From Ectopseudomonas mendocina (GTDB lineage: Bacteria; Pseudomonadota; Gammaproteobacteria; Pseudomonadales; Pseudomonadaceae): a DNA stretch of 64,000 nucleotides. Below the pieces are notes generated by a model that saw nothing but the letters and a program-made list of their open reading frames with translations, was not told the origin of the DNA and searched no databases. The position numbers and the translations under genes were made by a program. Location: NCBI RefSeq assembly GCF_008041835.1, contig NZ_VRYE01000011.1:1-64000 (forward strand), read 5' to 3'. Shown here in pieces: positions 20,465 to 32,600 of this stretch (positions are counted from its first letter, which is position 1; each line of letters begins with the position of its first letter).

Positions 20465-22320
20465 ACCTTCTAGCCCTGACTCTATTCTTCCCGCTGCTCG
20501 GCTGGCTGCTGCTGGCCTTCTCGCGCGGACGCTTCTCGGAAAACACCAGCGCAGTGATCGGGGTCGGCTCCATCGGCCTGGCCGCTGCCAGCGCTGCCTG
20601 GGTCATCGCCGCCTTTCTCGGCAACCCGCCGGCCGGCGGCGCCTACAGCCTCACCCTGTGGCAGTGGATGAGCGTCGAAGGCCTGGCGCCGAGCTTCACC
20701 CTGCATCTGGACGGCCTGTCCGTGACCATGCTCGGCGTGGTCACCGGCGTGGGCTTCCTGATCCACCTGTTCGCCAGCTGGTACATGCGCGGCGAGGAAG
20801 GTTATTCGCGCTTCTTCGCCTACACCAACCTGTTCATCTTCAGCATGTTGCTGCTGGTTCTCGGCGACAACCTGCTGGTGCTGTTCTTCGGCTGGGAAGG
20901 CGTGGGCCTGTGCTCGTACCTCTTGATCGGCTTTTACTACAAGCACGTGCCCAACGGTAACGCGGCGCTCAAGGCGTTCATCGTCACCCGCGTCGGCGAC
21001 GTGTTCCTGATGATCGGCATGTTCCTGCTGTTCATCAACCTCGGCACCCTGAACATCCAGGAGCTGATGGTGCTGGCGCCGCAGCAGTACGCGGCCGGCG
21101 ACGCCTGGCTGTGGCTCGCCACGCTGATGCTGCTGGGCGGCGCGGTGGGCAAGTCCGCCCAGTTGCCGCTGCAGACCTGGCTGGCCGACGCCATGGCCGG
21201 CCCGACCCCGGTGTCGGCGCTGATCCACGCCGCTACCATGGTCACCGCCGGCGTCTACCTGATCGCCCGCACCCACGGCCTGTTCCTGCTGACCCCGGAG
21301 ATTCTCGAACTGGTCGGCATCGTCGGCGGCGTGACCCTGGTGCTGGCCGGCTTCGCCGCGCTGGTGCAGACCGACATCAAGCGCATCCTCGCCTACTCGA
21401 CCATGAGCCAGATCGGCTACATGTTCCTCGCCCTGGGCGTTGGTGCCTGGGACGCGGCGATCTTCCACCTGATGACCCACGCCTTCTTCAAGGCCCTGCT
21501 GTTCCTTGCTTCCGGTGCGGTGATCCATGCCTGCCACCACGAGCAGAACATCTTCAAGATGGGCGGACTGTGGAAGAAACTGCCACTGGCCTACGCCAGT
21601 TTCGTCGTCGGTGGCGCGGCGCTGGCCGCCCTGCCGCTGCTGACCGCCGGCTTCTACTCCAAGGACGAAATCCTCTGGGAAGCCTTCGCCAGTGGCCACA
21701 GCGAGCTGCTATATGCAGGCCTGGTCGGTGCCTTCCTGACCTCGATCTACACCTTCCGCCTAATCTTCATCGCCTTCCACGGCGAGCAGAAGACCGAGGC
21801 GCACGCCGGTCATGGCATCGCCCACAACCTGCCGCTGCTGGTGCTGATCGTGCTGTCCACCTTCATCGGCGCCTGGATCACTCCGCCGCTGGCTGGGGTG
21901 CTGCCGGAAAGCGTCGGCCATGCTGGTGGCGAGGCCAAGCACAGCCTGGAACTGCTCTCGGGGCTGATCGCGGTGAGCGGCATCGTCATCGCCGCCCTGC
22001 TCTTCCTCGGCAAGCGGCGCGTTGCCAGCGCCGTGGCGCAGAGCGCGCCGGGCCGCTTGCTGAGCGCGCTGTGGTTCGCTGCCTGGGGCTTCGACTGGCT
22101 CTACGACAAGCTGTTCGTACGCCCTTATCTGGCGCTCTGCCACCTGCTGCGCCGCGACCCCATCGACCGCAGCATCGGCCTGATTCCGCTGCTCGCGCGT
22201 GGCGGCAACGCCGCACTGGTACGCAGCGAAACCGGCCAGGTGCGCTGGTACGCCGCTTCGATCGCCGGGGGCGCCGTGCTGGTGCTCGCCGCCATCCTCT
22301 TTCTTGGTGGGGTCTATTGA
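20461..22320 (+). CDS. nuoL: NADH-quinone oxidoreductase subunit L
   Basis: A 619-residue distal antiporter-like subunit with about 16 helices and the lateral amphipathic helix HL at its C-terminus. The proton-channel signature [16 protein letters not shown] (about 143-158) holds the key glutamate. [31 protein letters not shown] (about 230-260) holds the key lysine and broken-helix proline. The start overlaps the nuoK stop. A 271-base repeat-rich gap follows. Confidence 0.96.
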   Translation: MNLLALTLFFPLLGWLLLAFSRGRFSENTSAVIGVGSIGLAAASAAWVIAAFLGNPPAGGAYSLTLWQWMSVEGLAPSFTLHLDGLSVTMLGVVTGVGFLIHLFASWYMRGEEGYSRFFAYTNLFIFSMLLLVLGDNLLVLFFGWEGVGLCSYLLIGFYYKHVPNGNAALKAFIVTRVGDVFLMIGMFLLFINLGTLNIQELMVLAPQQYAAGDAWLWLATLMLLGGAVGKSAQLPLQTWLADAMAGPTPVSALIHAATMVTAGVYLIARTHGLFLLTPEILELVGIVGGVTLVLAGFAALVQTDIKRILAYSTMSQIGYMFLALGVGAWDAAIFHLMTHAFFKALLFLASGAVIHACHHEQNIFKMGGLWKKLPLAYASFVVGGAALAALPLLTAGFYSKDEILWEAFASGHSELLYAGLVGAFLTSIYTFRLIFIAFHGEQKTEAHAGHGIAHNLPLLVLIVLSTFIGAWITPPLAGVLPESVGHAGGEAKHSLELLSGLIAVSGIVIAALLFLGKRRVASAVAQSAPGRLLSALWFAAWGFDWLYDKLFVRPYLALCHLLRRDPIDRSIGLIPLLARGGNAALVRSETGQVRWYAASIAGGAVLVLAAILFLGGVY

Positions 22321-22591
22321 TGTTTCGCACACGGCCGCGCCGGAGCCCGTTTTTGCGCGGGGCAAGGCACGAGGAGAGAAGTTTGGTCGCTCCAAATGAA
22401 CGACGAGTAACGCAGCAGCGCGCAAAAACGGGCCCGGCCCTTCGGGTTGCGCGCCAAATAGCGCCATGCTGCGTTGCAGGACTTGGCAAGGGAACACCAT
22501 TACCGGCGTCCTACGCCTTGCCTGGCGCTATTTCACGCAGCAACGCGGCTCGTGTCGAAACGTCAATAGACCCCAAGGAAAACAGCCTGTC
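22321..22591. repeat. Two adjacent inverted-repeat elements in the nuoL-nuoM gap
   Basis: The gap contains two palindromes. The first is a perfect 15-bp pair, GCCCGTTTTTGCGCG (22345-22359) with CGCGCAAAAACGGGC (22419-22433). The second is a perfect 11-bp pair, AAATAGCGCCA (22456-22466) with TGGCGCTATTT (22523-22533), plus flanking GCTGCGTTGC and CGCAGCAACGC. No gene was seen. The nuoM ribosome-binding site AAGGA lies at 22575-22579. Confidence 0.8.
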
Positions 22592-24121
22592 ATGATTCTG
22601 CCCTGGCTAATCCTGATTCCCTTCATCGGCGGCCTGCTGTGCTGGCAAGGCGAGCGTTTTGGCTCCGTGCTGCCGCGCTGGATCGCCCTGATCACCATGG
22701 GCCTGCTGTTCGGCCTGAGCCTATGGCTGTGGGTCAGCGGTGATTTCACCCTGGCACCGGCCCCGGACAGCGGCCCGCGCTGGGCCCATGAGTTCGTCAT
22801 CGACTGGATTCCGCGCCTGGGTATCACCATCCACCTGGCGATGGACGGCCTGTCGGTGCTGATGGTGGTGCTCACCGGTCTGCTCGGTGTGCTCTCGGTA
22901 CTGTGCTCGTGGAACGAGATCCAGCACCGCGTCGGCTTCTTCCACCTCAACCTGATGTGGATTCTCGGTGGCGTGGTCGGCGTATTCCTCGCCGTCGACC
23001 TGTTCCTGTTCTTCTTTTTTTGGGAAATGATGCTGGTGCCGATGTATTTTCTCATCGCGCTCTGGGGTCATAGCGGCAGCGACGGCAAGACCCGCATCAC
23101 CGCCGCCACCAAGTTCTTCATCTTCACCCAGGCCAGCGGCCTGCTGATGCTGCTGGCGATCCTCGCCCTGGTGTTCGTGCACTTCAACCAGACCGGCGTG
23201 CTCAGCTTCAACTATGCCGACCTGCTGAAGACCGAACTGGCGCCGGGCACCGAATACCTGCTGATGCTGGGTTTCTTCGTCGCCTTCGCGGTGAAATTCC
23301 CGGTGGTACCGGTACATTCCTGGCTGCCAGATGCCCATGCTCAGGCACCCACCGCTGGCTCCGTTGACTTGGCCGGCATCCTGCTGAAAACCGCCGCCTA
23401 CGGCCTGCTGCGCTTCGCCCTGCCGCTGTTCCCCAACGCCTCGGCGGAGTTCGCGCCCATCGCCCAATGGCTCGGTGTGTTCGCCATCGTCTACGGCGCG
23501 CTGCTTTCGTTCGCGCAGACCGACATCAAGCGTCTGGTGGCCTACTCCAGCGTGTCGCACATGGGCTTCGTGCTGATCGCCATCTATTCCGGCAGCCAGA
23601 TCGCCCTGCAAGGTGCGGTGGTACAGATGGTCGCCCACGGCCTGTCGGCCGCCGCGCTGTTCATCCTCTGCGGCCAGCTCTACGAGCGCGTGCATACCCG
23701 TGACCTGCGCCAGATGGGCGGCATCTGGGCGCGTATGCCGTGGCTGCCGGCCATCAGCCTGTTCTTCGCCGCTGCCGCGCTGGGCCTGCCGGGCACCGGC
23801 AACTTCGTCGGCGAATTCCTCATCCTGATCGGCAGCTTCCCCGGCGCGCCCTGGATCGTGGTGCTGGCCGCCACCGGCCTGGTGCTCGGCTCGGTGTACG
23901 CCCTGGCGATGATCCACCGCGCCTACTTCGGCCCGGTGCAACAGGAGGCGCCGCTGCCTGGCCTGAAAGCCCGTGAGCTGACCATGGTACTCGGCCTCGC
24001 GGCCCTGCTGATTCTGCTTGGCGTTTACCCGCAACCGGTGCTCGACACCTCCGCTGCCAGCATGCATGGCGTGCAGCAGTGGATGGCTGGCGCCCTCGAT
24101 CAACTCGCCTCGGGCCGGTAA
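22592..24121 (+). CDS. nuoM: NADH-quinone oxidoreductase subunit M
   Basis: A 509-residue antiporter-like proton-pumping subunit with about 14 helices. The channel glutamate lies in FFFWEMMLVPMYFLIALWG (about 137-155). The lysine and proline of the broken helix lie in FAVKFPVVPVHSWLPDAHAQAPT (about 230-252). ATG 22592 with AAGGA upstream is preferred over a start at 22466 inside the repeat. Confidence 0.96.
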   Translation: MILPWLILIPFIGGLLCWQGERFGSVLPRWIALITMGLLFGLSLWLWVSGDFTLAPAPDSGPRWAHEFVIDWIPRLGITIHLAMDGLSVLMVVLTGLLGVLSVLCSWNEIQHRVGFFHLNLMWILGGVVGVFLAVDLFLFFFFWEMMLVPMYFLIALWGHSGSDGKTRITAATKFFIFTQASGLLMLLAILALVFVHFNQTGVLSFNYADLLKTELAPGTEYLLMLGFFVAFAVKFPVVPVHSWLPDAHAQAPTAGSVDLAGILLKTAAYGLLRFALPLFPNASAEFAPIAQWLGVFAIVYGALLSFAQTDIKRLVAYSSVSHMGFVLIAIYSGSQIALQGAVVQMVAHGLSAAALFILCGQLYERVHTRDLRQMGGIWARMPWLPAISLFFAAAALGLPGTGNFVGEFLILIGSFPGAPWIVVLAATGLVLGSVYALAMIHRAYFGPVQQEAPLPGLKARELTMVLGLAALLILLGVYPQPVLDTSAASMHGVQQWMAGALDQLASGR

Positions 24122-24140
24122 GGGTAAGGATTAGAGACTC

Positions 24141-25625
24141 ATGGAACATCACGCTGTCGACTTCACCCTGCAACACCTGATCGCCCTGCTGCCGCTGCTG
24201 GTGACCAGCCTCACCGCCATCGTGGTGATGCTGGCCATCGCTGCCAAGCGCAATCACACGGTGACCTTCATCCTCTCGGTGGTGGGCCTGAACCTGGCGC
24301 TGCTATCGTTGATTCCGGCACTGGAGGTGGCGCCACTAGAGGTCACCCCGCTGCTGCTGATCGATGCCTTCGCCTGCTACTACATGGGCCTGGTACTGGC
24401 CGCCAGCCTGGCCTGCATTACCCTGATCCACGCCTATCTGGGTGGTGATTCGGGCAAGGGTTATCCGGGCAACCGCGAGGAGCTGTACCTGCTGGTGCTG
24501 CTCTCCGCCGCGGGCGGCCTGGTGTTGGTCTGCGCCCAGCATCTGGCGGGCCTGTTCATCGGCCTGGAACTGCTGTCGGTGCCGACCTACGGCATGATTG
24601 CCTACGCCTTCTTCAACAAGCGCTCGCTGGAGGCCGGCATCAAGTACATGGTGCTGTCGGCAGCCGGTTCGGCCTTCCTGCTGTTCGGTATGGCGCTGCT
24701 GTATGCAGAGTCCGGCAACCTGGCGTTCGCTGATATCGGTATCAGTCTGATGCGCGAGAGCAGCCAACTGGTGCAGATCGGCATTGGCATGATGTTGATC
24801 GGCCTGGCCTTCAAGCTGTCGCTGGTGCCCTTCCACCTTTGGACGCCGGACGTCTACGAAGGCGCCCCGGCGCCGGTGGCGGCCTTCCTGGCCACTGCCA
24901 GCAAGGTGGCGGTATTCGCCGTGCTGCTGCGCTTGTACCAGATATCCCCGGCCATGAGCGGTGGCTGGCTGAACGAACTGCTGACCCTGATCGCCATTGC
25001 CTCGATCCTGTTCGGCAACCTGCTGGCGCTGCTGCAGAACAACCTCAAGCGCCTGCTCGGTTATTCCTCCATCGCTCACTTCGGTTACCTGCTGGTGGCA
25101 TTGGTGGCGAGCAAGGGCCTGGCGGTGGAAGCCGTCGGCGTGTACCTGGCCACCTACGTGCTGACCAGCCTCGGTGCCTTCGGCGTGATCACCCTGATGT
25201 CCACCCCCTATAGCGGCCGCGATGCCGATGCGCTGTACGAGTACCGCGGCCTGTTCTGGCGCCGTCCGTACCTGACCGCCGTGCTCACGGTGATGATGCT
25301 GTCGCTGGCCGGCATTCCGCTGACCGCGGGCTTCATCGGCAAGTTCTACGTGATCGCCGCCGGCGTCGAGGCGCAGCTGTGGTGGCTGCTCGGCGCCATG
25401 GTGCTGGGCAGCGCCATCGGCGTGTTCTATTACCTGCGGGTGATGGTCACCCTGTTCATGCGCGAGCCCAACATGCATCGCCACGACGCGCCCTTCGACT
25501 GGGGCCAGGGCGCCGGCGGCATCATGCTGCTGGTAGTCGCTCTGCTTGTCTTCGTTCTCGGCGTATACCCGCAGCCGTTGCTGGAACTGGTGCAACACGC
25601 CGGCCTTGTCGTCCTGGCGCAATGA
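24141..25625 (+). CDS. nuoN: NADH-quinone oxidoreductase subunit N
   Basis: A 494-residue third antiporter-like subunit and last gene of the operon. The glutamate-containing helix [19 protein letters not shown] is near 137-155. The lysine/proline helix [23 protein letters not shown] is near 221-243. It starts 19 bases after nuoM, with AAGGA upstream. The stop codon abuts a 15-bp terminator stem. Confidence 0.96.
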   Translation: MEHHAVDFTLQHLIALLPLLVTSLTAIVVMLAIAAKRNHTVTFILSVVGLNLALLSLIPALEVAPLEVTPLLLIDAFACYYMGLVLAASLACITLIHAYLGGDSGKGYPGNREELYLLVLLSAAGGLVLVCAQHLAGLFIGLELLSVPTYGMIAYAFFNKRSLEAGIKYMVLSAAGSAFLLFGMALLYAESGNLAFADIGISLMRESSQLVQIGIGMMLIGLAFKLSLVPFHLWTPDVYEGAPAPVAAFLATASKVAVFAVLLRLYQISPAMSGGWLNELLTLIAIASILFGNLLALLQNNLKRLLGYSSIAHFGYLLVALVASKGLAVEAVGVYLATYVLTSLGAFGVITLMSTPYSGRDADALYEYRGLFWRRPYLTAVLTVMMLSLAGIPLTAGFIGKFYVIAAGVEAQLWWLLGAMVLGSAIGVFYYLRVMVTLFMREPNMHRHDAPFDWGQGAGGIMLLVVALLVFVLGVYPQPLLELVQHAGLVVLAQ

Positions 25626-25662
25626 AGCACAAGCCCCGCTAACTGCGGGGCTTGTGCTTTTA
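25625..25662 (+). terminator. Intrinsic terminator of the nuo operon
   Basis: A perfect 15-bp stem, AAGCACAAGCCCCGC / GCGGGGCTTGTGCTT, encloses the loop TAACT and is followed by TTT. It starts at the last base of the nuoN stop. It could also end transcription from the opposite strand. Confidence 0.93.
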
Positions 25663-25665
25663 AAG

Positions 25666-25753
25666 GTCGCGGCTGAAGCCCCTCCCACAAGTCATCATGA
25701 ACTCCGTGGGAGGGGCTTTAGCCGCGACAGACCTGCCCCGGATTGCATCCGGG
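25666..25753. repeat. Pseudomonas intergenic palindromes between nuoN and tam
   Basis: A near-perfect 23-bp inverted repeat spans 25666-25688 and 25706-25728 (GTCGCGGCTGAAGCCCCTCC type, one mismatch). It is followed by a small hairpin, CCCGGAT-TGC-ATCCGGG, at 25737-25753 abutting the tam stop. Both are of the REP/ERIC-like kinds common in Pseudomonas intergenic DNA. Confidence 0.85.
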
Positions 25754-26515
25754 CTACCGCCGAGCCACCAGAAACAGACGCGGAAACGGCAGCAGCACCC
25801 GGCCATCGGCCTGCGCCGGATAGGCCTCGGCAATCGCCACTTGATAGCGTTGCAGAAATGCGACCTGCTGCTCGGCCTCCAGCGGTTGCAAAAACGGCAG
25901 TAACGCCGTGGATTTGAACCACTCCACCACCGCTGCGGCATTCTCCAATACGTGGAAGTAAGTGGTACGCCAGATATCCAGCTCACGGGCGTGGGCAGCA
26001 AGCATGTCGTAATAGGTTTGCGCGTCATGCCGCTCGGCATGGCGCACCTCGCCGATCTGCGCTGCCCATGATCCATCTGCCGCCACATCACGAGCCAGGC
26101 GATGCGCAGGTTCCTGCAGGTTGTCCGGGGTCTGGATCGCCAACCAGCCACCGGGCGCCAGTTGCGCGAGCAATCTCGGATACAGCCGAGCATGGTCCGG
26201 CAACCACTGCAGCGAGGCATTGGCCAGGATCAGCTGCGGCGCGCACTCGGCCTGCCAGTGCTGGATATCCGCCAACTGGAAGCTGACCTGCGGCAGACGC
26301 TCACGTGCCGCGCGCAACATGTCTTCGCTGCTGTCGATACCGATTACTTGCGCTTGTGACGCATGCGCCTGCAATACAGCTGTGGAATTGCCGGGACCGC
26401 AGCCCAAATCGACGGCCAGCTCGACACTCTCGCGGGGCACCGCCGCCAACAGGTCATGGACCGGGCGAGTACGTTGGCGCTCGAAGAGAGAATACTGCTG
26501 CGCGGACCAACTCAT
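25754..26515 (-). CDS. tam: Trans-aconitate 2-methyltransferase
   Basis: A 253-residue SAM-dependent methyltransferase that esterifies trans-aconitate, a toxic by-product of citrate-cycle aconitase chemistry. The SAM motif I AVDLGCGPGNSTAVL lies at about residues 33-47, with GIDSSEDML (motif post I) near 57 and ANASLQWLPD near 95, all typical of Tam. The start giving MSWSAQQYSLFERQRTRP is chosen because it fits the family. The frame extends upstream to 26611 but without resemblance. It is divergent from the TRAP gene. Confidence 0.88.
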   Translation of the reverse strand: MSWSAQQYSLFERQRTRPVHDLLAAVPRESVELAVDLGCGPGNSTAVLQAHASQAQVIGIDSSEDMLRAARERLPQVSFQLADIQHWQAECAPQLILANASLQWLPDHARLYPRLLAQLAPGGWLAIQTPDNLQEPAHRLARDVAADGSWAAQIGEVRHAERHDAQTYYDMLAAHARELDIWRTTYFHVLENAAAVVEWFKSTALLPFLQPLEAEQQVAFLQRYQVAIAEAYPAQADGRVLLPFPRLFLVARR

Positions 26516-26610
26516 TCGGGCACTCCTGCGTTCAGACGAGGCGACAGAATAACAGGCGAAGACAAGTCGCCGGCGCACCGGCAATTTTCCGCTGCCTGTG
26601 CACTGGCACA

Positions 26611-26626
26611 TGGCGGTTATCCGCCA
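26611..26626. promoter_or_regulatory. Upstream activator-site palindrome 1 (DctD-like)
   Basis: TGGCGGTTATCCGCCA is an inverted repeat with arms TGGCGG/CCGCCA. It lies 61 bases (centre to centre) upstream of a second site with the same TGGCG/CGCCA arms. The arrangement suits an NtrC-family enhancer-binding activator; DctD is inferred from the regulated gene. Confidence 0.6.
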
Positions 26627-26671
26627 CTCACTGTGCGCCAGATCACATGCTTTTTAACGCTCCAAGCAGGC

Positions 26672-26687
26672 TGGCGGAAATTCGCCA
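26672..26687. promoter_or_regulatory. Upstream activator-site palindrome 2 (DctD-like)
   Basis: TGGCGGAAATTCGCCA has arms TGGCG and CGCCA like palindrome 1. It lies immediately before the sigma-54 promoter element. Confidence 0.6.
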
Positions 26688-26690
26688 CAA

Positions 26691-26706
26691 TGGCATAACC
26701 CTTGCC
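26691..26706 (+). promoter_or_regulatory. Sigma-54 promoter of the TRAP substrate-binding gene
   Basis: TGGCATAACCCTTGCC matches the RpoN consensus TGGCACG-N4-TTGC with correct GG to GC spacing; only the two bases after TGGCA differ. It lies 121 bases before the start codon. Confidence 0.75.
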
Positions 26707-26767
26707 ATGCAAGACCCAGCTCTGAACTGTCTGAGGTGCTGCCTATCCCCCCACAGCAGAACAGTAG

Positions 26768-27835
<1,068 letters not shown>

Positions 27836-27887
27836 GCCAGGGCCGGCATGGCGGAATCCCGCCATGCCGGCTACTCGGCTCCGCCCA

Positions 27888-29357
27888 TTATCGGGGCTCT
27901 TGCTGACGCAATTGCTCCAGGTCCCAGCCACCACCCAGTGCGGCAATCAGCTGCACGCTAGCGGTCAGCCGGCTGCCCAGCAACGTAAGATTGGTGCGCT
28001 CGTTGTTCAGCGCCGTGGCCTGTACGTTGACCACGCTGTTGAAGTCGACAGTGCCGGCGCGGTACTGGTTTTCGATCAGGCGTAACGACTCGCGCGCCGC
28101 ATCAAGCGCTTCCTGTTGCACCCCACTCTCCTGCTCCAGCACACGCAACTGCACCAGGTAATCCTCTACTTCACGGAAGCTGTCCAGCACGGCCTGGCGG
28201 TATTGCGCCACGGTCTGGTCATAGACGGCTTCGCTACGTTCCAGCTCCGCGCGCCGCGCGCCGCCGTCGAACAGGCTCAAGGCCAGTTGCGGGCCCAGCG
28301 ACCAGAAACGATTGGGCACTTCGATCCAGTCGGCAAAGCTGCTGCCGCGATAGCCCCCGCTGGCCGATATGGTCAGATCCGGGAACCAGGCCGCCTCCGC
28401 TACGCCGATCTGCGCATTGGCTGCCATCACCCGGCGCTCGGCCGCGGCGACGTCAGGGCGACGTTCGAGAAGTTGCGACGGCAATGCTACGGGCACCTCG
28501 GGCAGCGCCGGCAGGTCGTCGCGCGGCGCAATGGACAGTTCGGCCGGGCTGACGCCCACCAGCACGGCAATGGCATGTTCGAGCTGCGCGCGCTGCCACT
28601 CGAGATCGATGGCCTGGGCCTGAGTGCTCTTGAGCTGGCTGGTGGCCTGGGACACGTCGGATTTGGGCACGATACCGGCGCGGTATTGGTTCTCGGTCAG
28701 GCGCAGGGAGCGCTCGTATGCAGCGACGGTCGCGTCGAGCAGACGCTTCTGTTCATCGAGGATGCGCAGCTGCAGGTAGTTCTGCACCAGTTCGCTCTGC
28801 AGGCTCAGGCGCGCCGCAGCCAGGTCGGCGGCGCTGGCCTCGAACTCGGCACGGCTGGCTTCCAGGCCGCGACGCAGCTTGCCCCAGATATCCAGCTCCC
28901 AGGCGGCATTGAGATTGAGATCGTAGCTCTTGGAAATGCTCGATGCACCGGAGCCGCCAACAGTGACGCCGTAGGCGGTACGGATGGTGCTGTCACCGCC
29001 CCCCTGCCCGGCCCGCGTCACCCCGGCGCTGGCGGACAGAGTCGGGTAGAAGCTGGCACGCGCGCCGCGCACCAGTGCGCGCGCCTGGCGATACTGGGCC
29101 TCGGCAGCGGCCAGGTTCTGGTTGGACACATGCAGGCGCTCGACCAGGGCATCGAGCTCGGCGTCGCCATATAGCGCCCACCAGTTGCCACGTTCCAGAA
29201 CGTCAGCTGGCGCGGCGGCTTTCCAGCCCTCGACCTGCTTGAACTGCGCAGGTGCCGCCAGTTCGGGGCGCTGATAGTCAGGCCCCAGGGCGCAGCCGCC
29301 CAGCACGCCGGCCAGCAGCAAGGAAACAAGAGTTCGGGCGAAAGGAGCTCGATTCAT
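27888..29357 (-). CDS. opmB: Outer-membrane efflux lipoprotein, OpmB-like (NodT family)
   Basis: A 489-residue TolC-like outer-membrane factor. A lipoprotein signal ends in [14 protein letters not shown], with the lipidated cysteine near residue 22. Two outer-membrane efflux repeats (about 70-265 and 285-480) contain the usual [11 protein letters not shown] and [11 protein letters not shown] motifs. The ATG at 29357 overlaps the stop of the RND pump gene (ATGA). It is the last gene of a four-gene minus-strand efflux operon with the MuxABC-OpmB layout. A much longer frame to 30101 is a shadow of the pump gene. Confidence 0.88.
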   Translation of the reverse strand: MNRAPFARTLVSLLLAGVLGGCALGPDYQRPELAAPAQFKQVEGWKAAAPADVLERGNWWALYGDAELDALVERLHVSNQNLAAAEAQYRQARALVRGARASFYPTLSASAGVTRAGQGGGDSTIRTAYGVTVGGSGASSISKSYDLNLNAAWELDIWGKLRRGLEASRAEFEASAADLAAARLSLQSELVQNYLQLRILDEQKRLLDATVAAYERSLRLTENQYRAGIVPKSDVSQATSQLKSTQAQAIDLEWQRAQLEHAIAVLVGVSPAELSIAPRDDLPALPEVPVALPSQLLERRPDVAAAERRVMAANAQIGVAEAAWFPDLTISASGGYRGSSFADWIEVPNRFWSLGPQLALSLFDGGARRAELERSEAVYDQTVAQYRQAVLDSFREVEDYLVQLRVLEQESGVQQEALDAARESLRLIENQYRAGTVDFNSVVNVQATALNNERTNLTLLGSRLTASVQLIAALGGGWDLEQLRQQEPR

Positions 29358-32300
29358 AACGGATTTTCCAACGAAGCATCGGTGCTCACGCCACGCCAGC
29401 GGTTGACGCGATGGCGCAGACGGTCGAAGTAGAGGTAGACCACCGGAGTGGTGTAGAGGGTCAGCACCTGACTCAGCACCAGGCCACCGACGATGGTGAT
29501 GCCCAGCGGTTGGCGCATCTCCGAACCTTCGGCACTGCCCAGTACCAGCGGCAAGGCACCGAGAATCGCAGCCAGGGTGGTCATCAGGATCGGCCTGAAA
29601 CGCAACAGGCAGGCCTGGCGAATGGATTCCTGCGGGCTCAGGCGCTCGCCACGCTCCAGTTGCAGGGCCAGGTCGACCATCAGAATGGCGTTCTTCTTGA
29701 CGATACCGATCAGCAGGAACAGGCCCAGCAAGGAAATAAGGCTGAATTCCATGCCCACCAGCTGCAGGGCGAGCAAGGCACCGACACCGGCCGACGGCAA
29801 GGTCGAAAGAATGGTCAGCGGATGCACGTAGCTCTCGTAGAGCACGCCCAGCACGATATACACCACCACCAGCGCCAGCAGGATCATCAGCGGCTGATTG
29901 CCCTGGGTCTGCTGGAAGGCCGCGCCAGTGCCGCCGAGCATACCCTGCACCTCGGTGGGCAGGCCGACCCTTGCCACGGCGTTGTCGATGGCACGGCTGG
30001 CCTGATCCAGACTGACGCCCTCGGCCAGGGAGAAGCCGATGTTCTCGGCGGCGAACTGGCCCTGATGGTTGACCCGATCCTCTTCCAGGCTGCGCTCCCA
30101 ACGGGCGAAGGTGGACAGCGGGACACGCGCACCGTCGGCGCTGATCAGCTGGATCTGATCCAGTGCCTCCGGATGCTGGGCGTACAGCGGGTTGATTTCC
30201 ATCACCACGCTGTACTGGTTCAGCGCCTCATAAATGGTCGACACCTGACGCTGGCTGAAGGCGTTGTTGAGCACGGCCGTAATCATGCTCATTTCAACGC
30301 CCAGACGCTGCGCGGACTCGCGGTCCACCACCAGACGAATCTGCTGCGCACCGCTGTTCTCGCGCGCGTCGATATCGGTCAGTTCCGGCAATGCGCGCAG
30401 CGCCTCGCGCACCCTCGGCAGCCATTCACGCAGGGCGTCGAGATCGCCGGAGAGCAACATGTACTCGTTTTCCGAACTGCGCCCCTCGCGCCCACCTATC
30501 TGCAGGTCCTGATCGGGCATGAGGAACATGCGCCCACCCGGCACCTTCGGCACGCTGGCACGCAGGCGGTTGATCACCTGCTGCGACGACACCTTGCGCT
30601 CGCTGATCGGTTTCAGACGCACGATCATGAAGGCGTTGTTGATACCGCCGGCGCCACCAATGAATCCCGCCACGCTGTCCACTGCCGGATCGGCCAGCAC
30701 CGCCTTGCGGAAGATCTCCATTTTCGGCTGCATGACCTGGAACGACAGACCGTTGTCGCCGCGAATGAAGCCGATCAGCTGGCCGGTATCCTGCTGCGGC
30801 ATGAAGGTCTTGGGAATGCTGACGAACAGGTAGACGTTCAGCGCGATGGTCGCCAGCAGGCTGATGACCATCAGCAACGCATGGCGCAATGCCCAATCCA
30901 GCGAACGCCCATAGATGGCCAGCACCCGCGCCTGCAGGCGGTCACCCCATAGCTGCAGGCGGCTGCGCGACTGCTCCTGCTCGGCCTTGAGCCAGCGTGC
31001 GCAGAGCATCGGTGTCAAGGTCAGCGACACCAGCAGAGAGATCACCACCGCCACCGCCAGGGTGATGGAGAATTCACGGAACAGCCGCTCGACGATGCCG
31101 CCCATGAACAGGATGGAGATGAACACCGCCACCAGCGACAGGTTCATCGACAACAAGGTGAAGCCGACTTCGCGCGTGCCCTTGAACGCCGCCGCCATTG
31201 GCTTTTCGCCGTTATGGATATGCCGGGCGATGTTCTCCAGCACCACGATGGCATCGTCCACCACCAGCCCGGTGGCGATGATCAGCGCCATCAGCGACAG
31301 GTTGTTCAGCGAGAACCCCAACAGGTACATGGCGGCGAAACTACCGATCAGCGACACCGGCACCGCCAGTGCCGGAATCAGCGCAGCGCGCCAACGCCCG
31401 AGAAACGCCAGCACCACCAGGATCACCAGGCCCACGGCGATCAGCAGCGTTTGCTCAGCTTCGTGCAGGGTGGCGCGGATGACAGGCGAGCGATCCATCG
31501 CCACTTCCAGCTCGACACTGGCCGGGATCACCTCGCGCAGCGCTGGCAGCTCGGCGCGGATATCGCTGATGGTCTGCAGTATATTCGCCCCGCTCTGCCG
31601 GTTGATCACCAGCAGCACCGCTTCCTTGTCGTTGTAGAAGCCGCTGTTGTAGCGGTCCTCGACGCCATCGGTGACCGTGGCCACGTCGCCCAGGCGCACG
31701 GCAGCGCCGTCCTGGTAGCGGATGATCATCGGCAGGTAATCGGCGGCCTTGGCCAACTGGTCGCTGGCCTGCACCTGCCAGCGGCGCTGCTCATCCTCGA
31801 CTGCGCCCTTGGGCCGCAGCGCATTGCTGGCGGCGATGGTCTGGCGCACTTCGTCCAGGGCAATTCCGTACTGGTCGAGCAGGCGCGGCTCCAGCGATAC
31901 GCGCACCGCCGGCAAGGAGCTGCCGCCGACCTGCACCTCGCCGACGCCGCCGACCTGCGACAGCTTCTGCGCCAGGATGGTCGAGGCCACGTCGTACAGC
32001 TGGCCCTTGCTCAGGGTATCGCTGGTCAGTGATATGACCATGATCGGCGCCTGCGACGGATTGATCTTGCGGTAGCTGGGCATGCTGCGCATGCCACTGG
32101 GCAGCAGTTCGCGCGCCGCATTGATCGCCGCCTGCACCTCGCGCGCGGCGGTGTTGATGTCCTTGTCCAGGTCGAACTGGATCATGATCCGCGTGCTGCC
32201 CTGGCTGCTGCGGCTGTTCATCTGGCTGATACCGGCGATGGTACCGAGCGAGCGCTCCAGCGGCGTGGCCACGGTGGAAGCCATGATCTGCGGACTGGCC

Positions 32301-32458
32301 CCCGGCAGGCTGGCCTGCACGGTGATGGTGGGAAAATCCATCTGCGGCAATGGCGCCACCGGCAACAGGCCGAAGCTGACGCCGCCAAGCAGCATGATCG
32401 CCAGGCTCAGCAGCAGCGTGGCCACCGGGCGGCGAATAAAGGGGGCGGAGAGATTCAC
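29354..32458 (-). CDS. muxC: RND efflux pump, MuxC/MdtC-like
   Basis: A 1034-residue inner-membrane proton/drug antiporter of the heavy RND superfamily with 12 transmembrane helices and two large periplasmic loops. The proton-relay signature is [17 protein letters not shown] in helix 4 (about 399-415), with the paired aspartates visible. The N-terminus [17 protein letters not shown] is typical. It is the second of two non-identical RND pumps in the operon, which in MuxABC/MdtABC work as a heteromer. A REP-type palindrome fills the 142-base gap to the preceding pump gene. Confidence 0.92.
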   Translation of the reverse strand: MNLSAPFIRRPVATLLLSLAIMLLGGVSFGLLPVAPLPQMDFPTITVQASLPGASPQIMASTVATPLERSLGTIAGISQMNSRSSQGSTRIMIQFDLDKDINTAAREVQAAINAARELLPSGMRSMPSYRKINPSQAPIMVISLTSDTLSKGQLYDVASTILAQKLSQVGGVGEVQVGGSSLPAVRVSLEPRLLDQYGIALDEVRQTIAASNALRPKGAVEDEQRRWQVQASDQLAKAADYLPMIIRYQDGAAVRLGDVATVTDGVEDRYNSGFYNDKEAVLLVINRQSGANILQTISDIRAELPALREVIPASVELEVAMDRSPVIRATLHEAEQTLLIAVGLVILVVLAFLGRWRAALIPALAVPVSLIGSFAAMYLLGFSLNNLSLMALIIATGLVVDDAIVVLENIARHIHNGEKPMAAAFKGTREVGFTLLSMNLSLVAVFISILFMGGIVERLFREFSITLAVAVVISLLVSLTLTPMLCARWLKAEQEQSRSRLQLWGDRLQARVLAIYGRSLDWALRHALLMVISLLATIALNVYLFVSIPKTFMPQQDTGQLIGFIRGDNGLSFQVMQPKMEIFRKAVLADPAVDSVAGFIGGAGGINNAFMIVRLKPISERKVSSQQVINRLRASVPKVPGGRMFLMPDQDLQIGGREGRSSENEYMLLSGDLDALREWLPRVREALRALPELTDIDARENSGAQQIRLVVDRESAQRLGVEMSMITAVLNNAFSQRQVSTIYEALNQYSVVMEINPLYAQHPEALDQIQLISADGARVPLSTFARWERSLEEDRVNHQGQFAAENIGFSLAEGVSLDQASRAIDNAVARVGLPTEVQGMLGGTGAAFQQTQGNQPLMILLALVVVYIVLGVLYESYVHPLTILSTLPSAGVGALLALQLVGMEFSLISLLGLFLLIGIVKKNAILMVDLALQLERGERLSPQESIRQACLLRFRPILMTTLAAILGALPLVLGSAEGSEMRQPLGITIVGGLVLSQVLTLYTTPVVYLYFDRLRHRVNRWRGVSTDASLENPL

Positions 32459-32600
32459 CGTCCTTCTCCCTCTGGGAGCAGATGGCGCGCAGCGCCGGAT
32501 GAAGGTTGTAACGGCGCCCCGATTGAAGCTCGGGCAATCTTCATACCCTCACCCCCAGCCCCTCTCCCGACGGGAGAGGGGAGTAAAAGCGCTGCGCCGC
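32459..32600. repeat. REP-like palindromes between muxB and muxC
   Basis: Two palindromic types are present: 32459-32505 (CTCCCTCTGGGAG with GGCGCGCAGCGCC, similar to 45001-45050) and 32544-32581 (CCAGCCCCTCTCCCGACGGGAGAGGGG, similar to 19591-19633). They interrupt an otherwise tightly overlapping operon. Confidence 0.8.
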
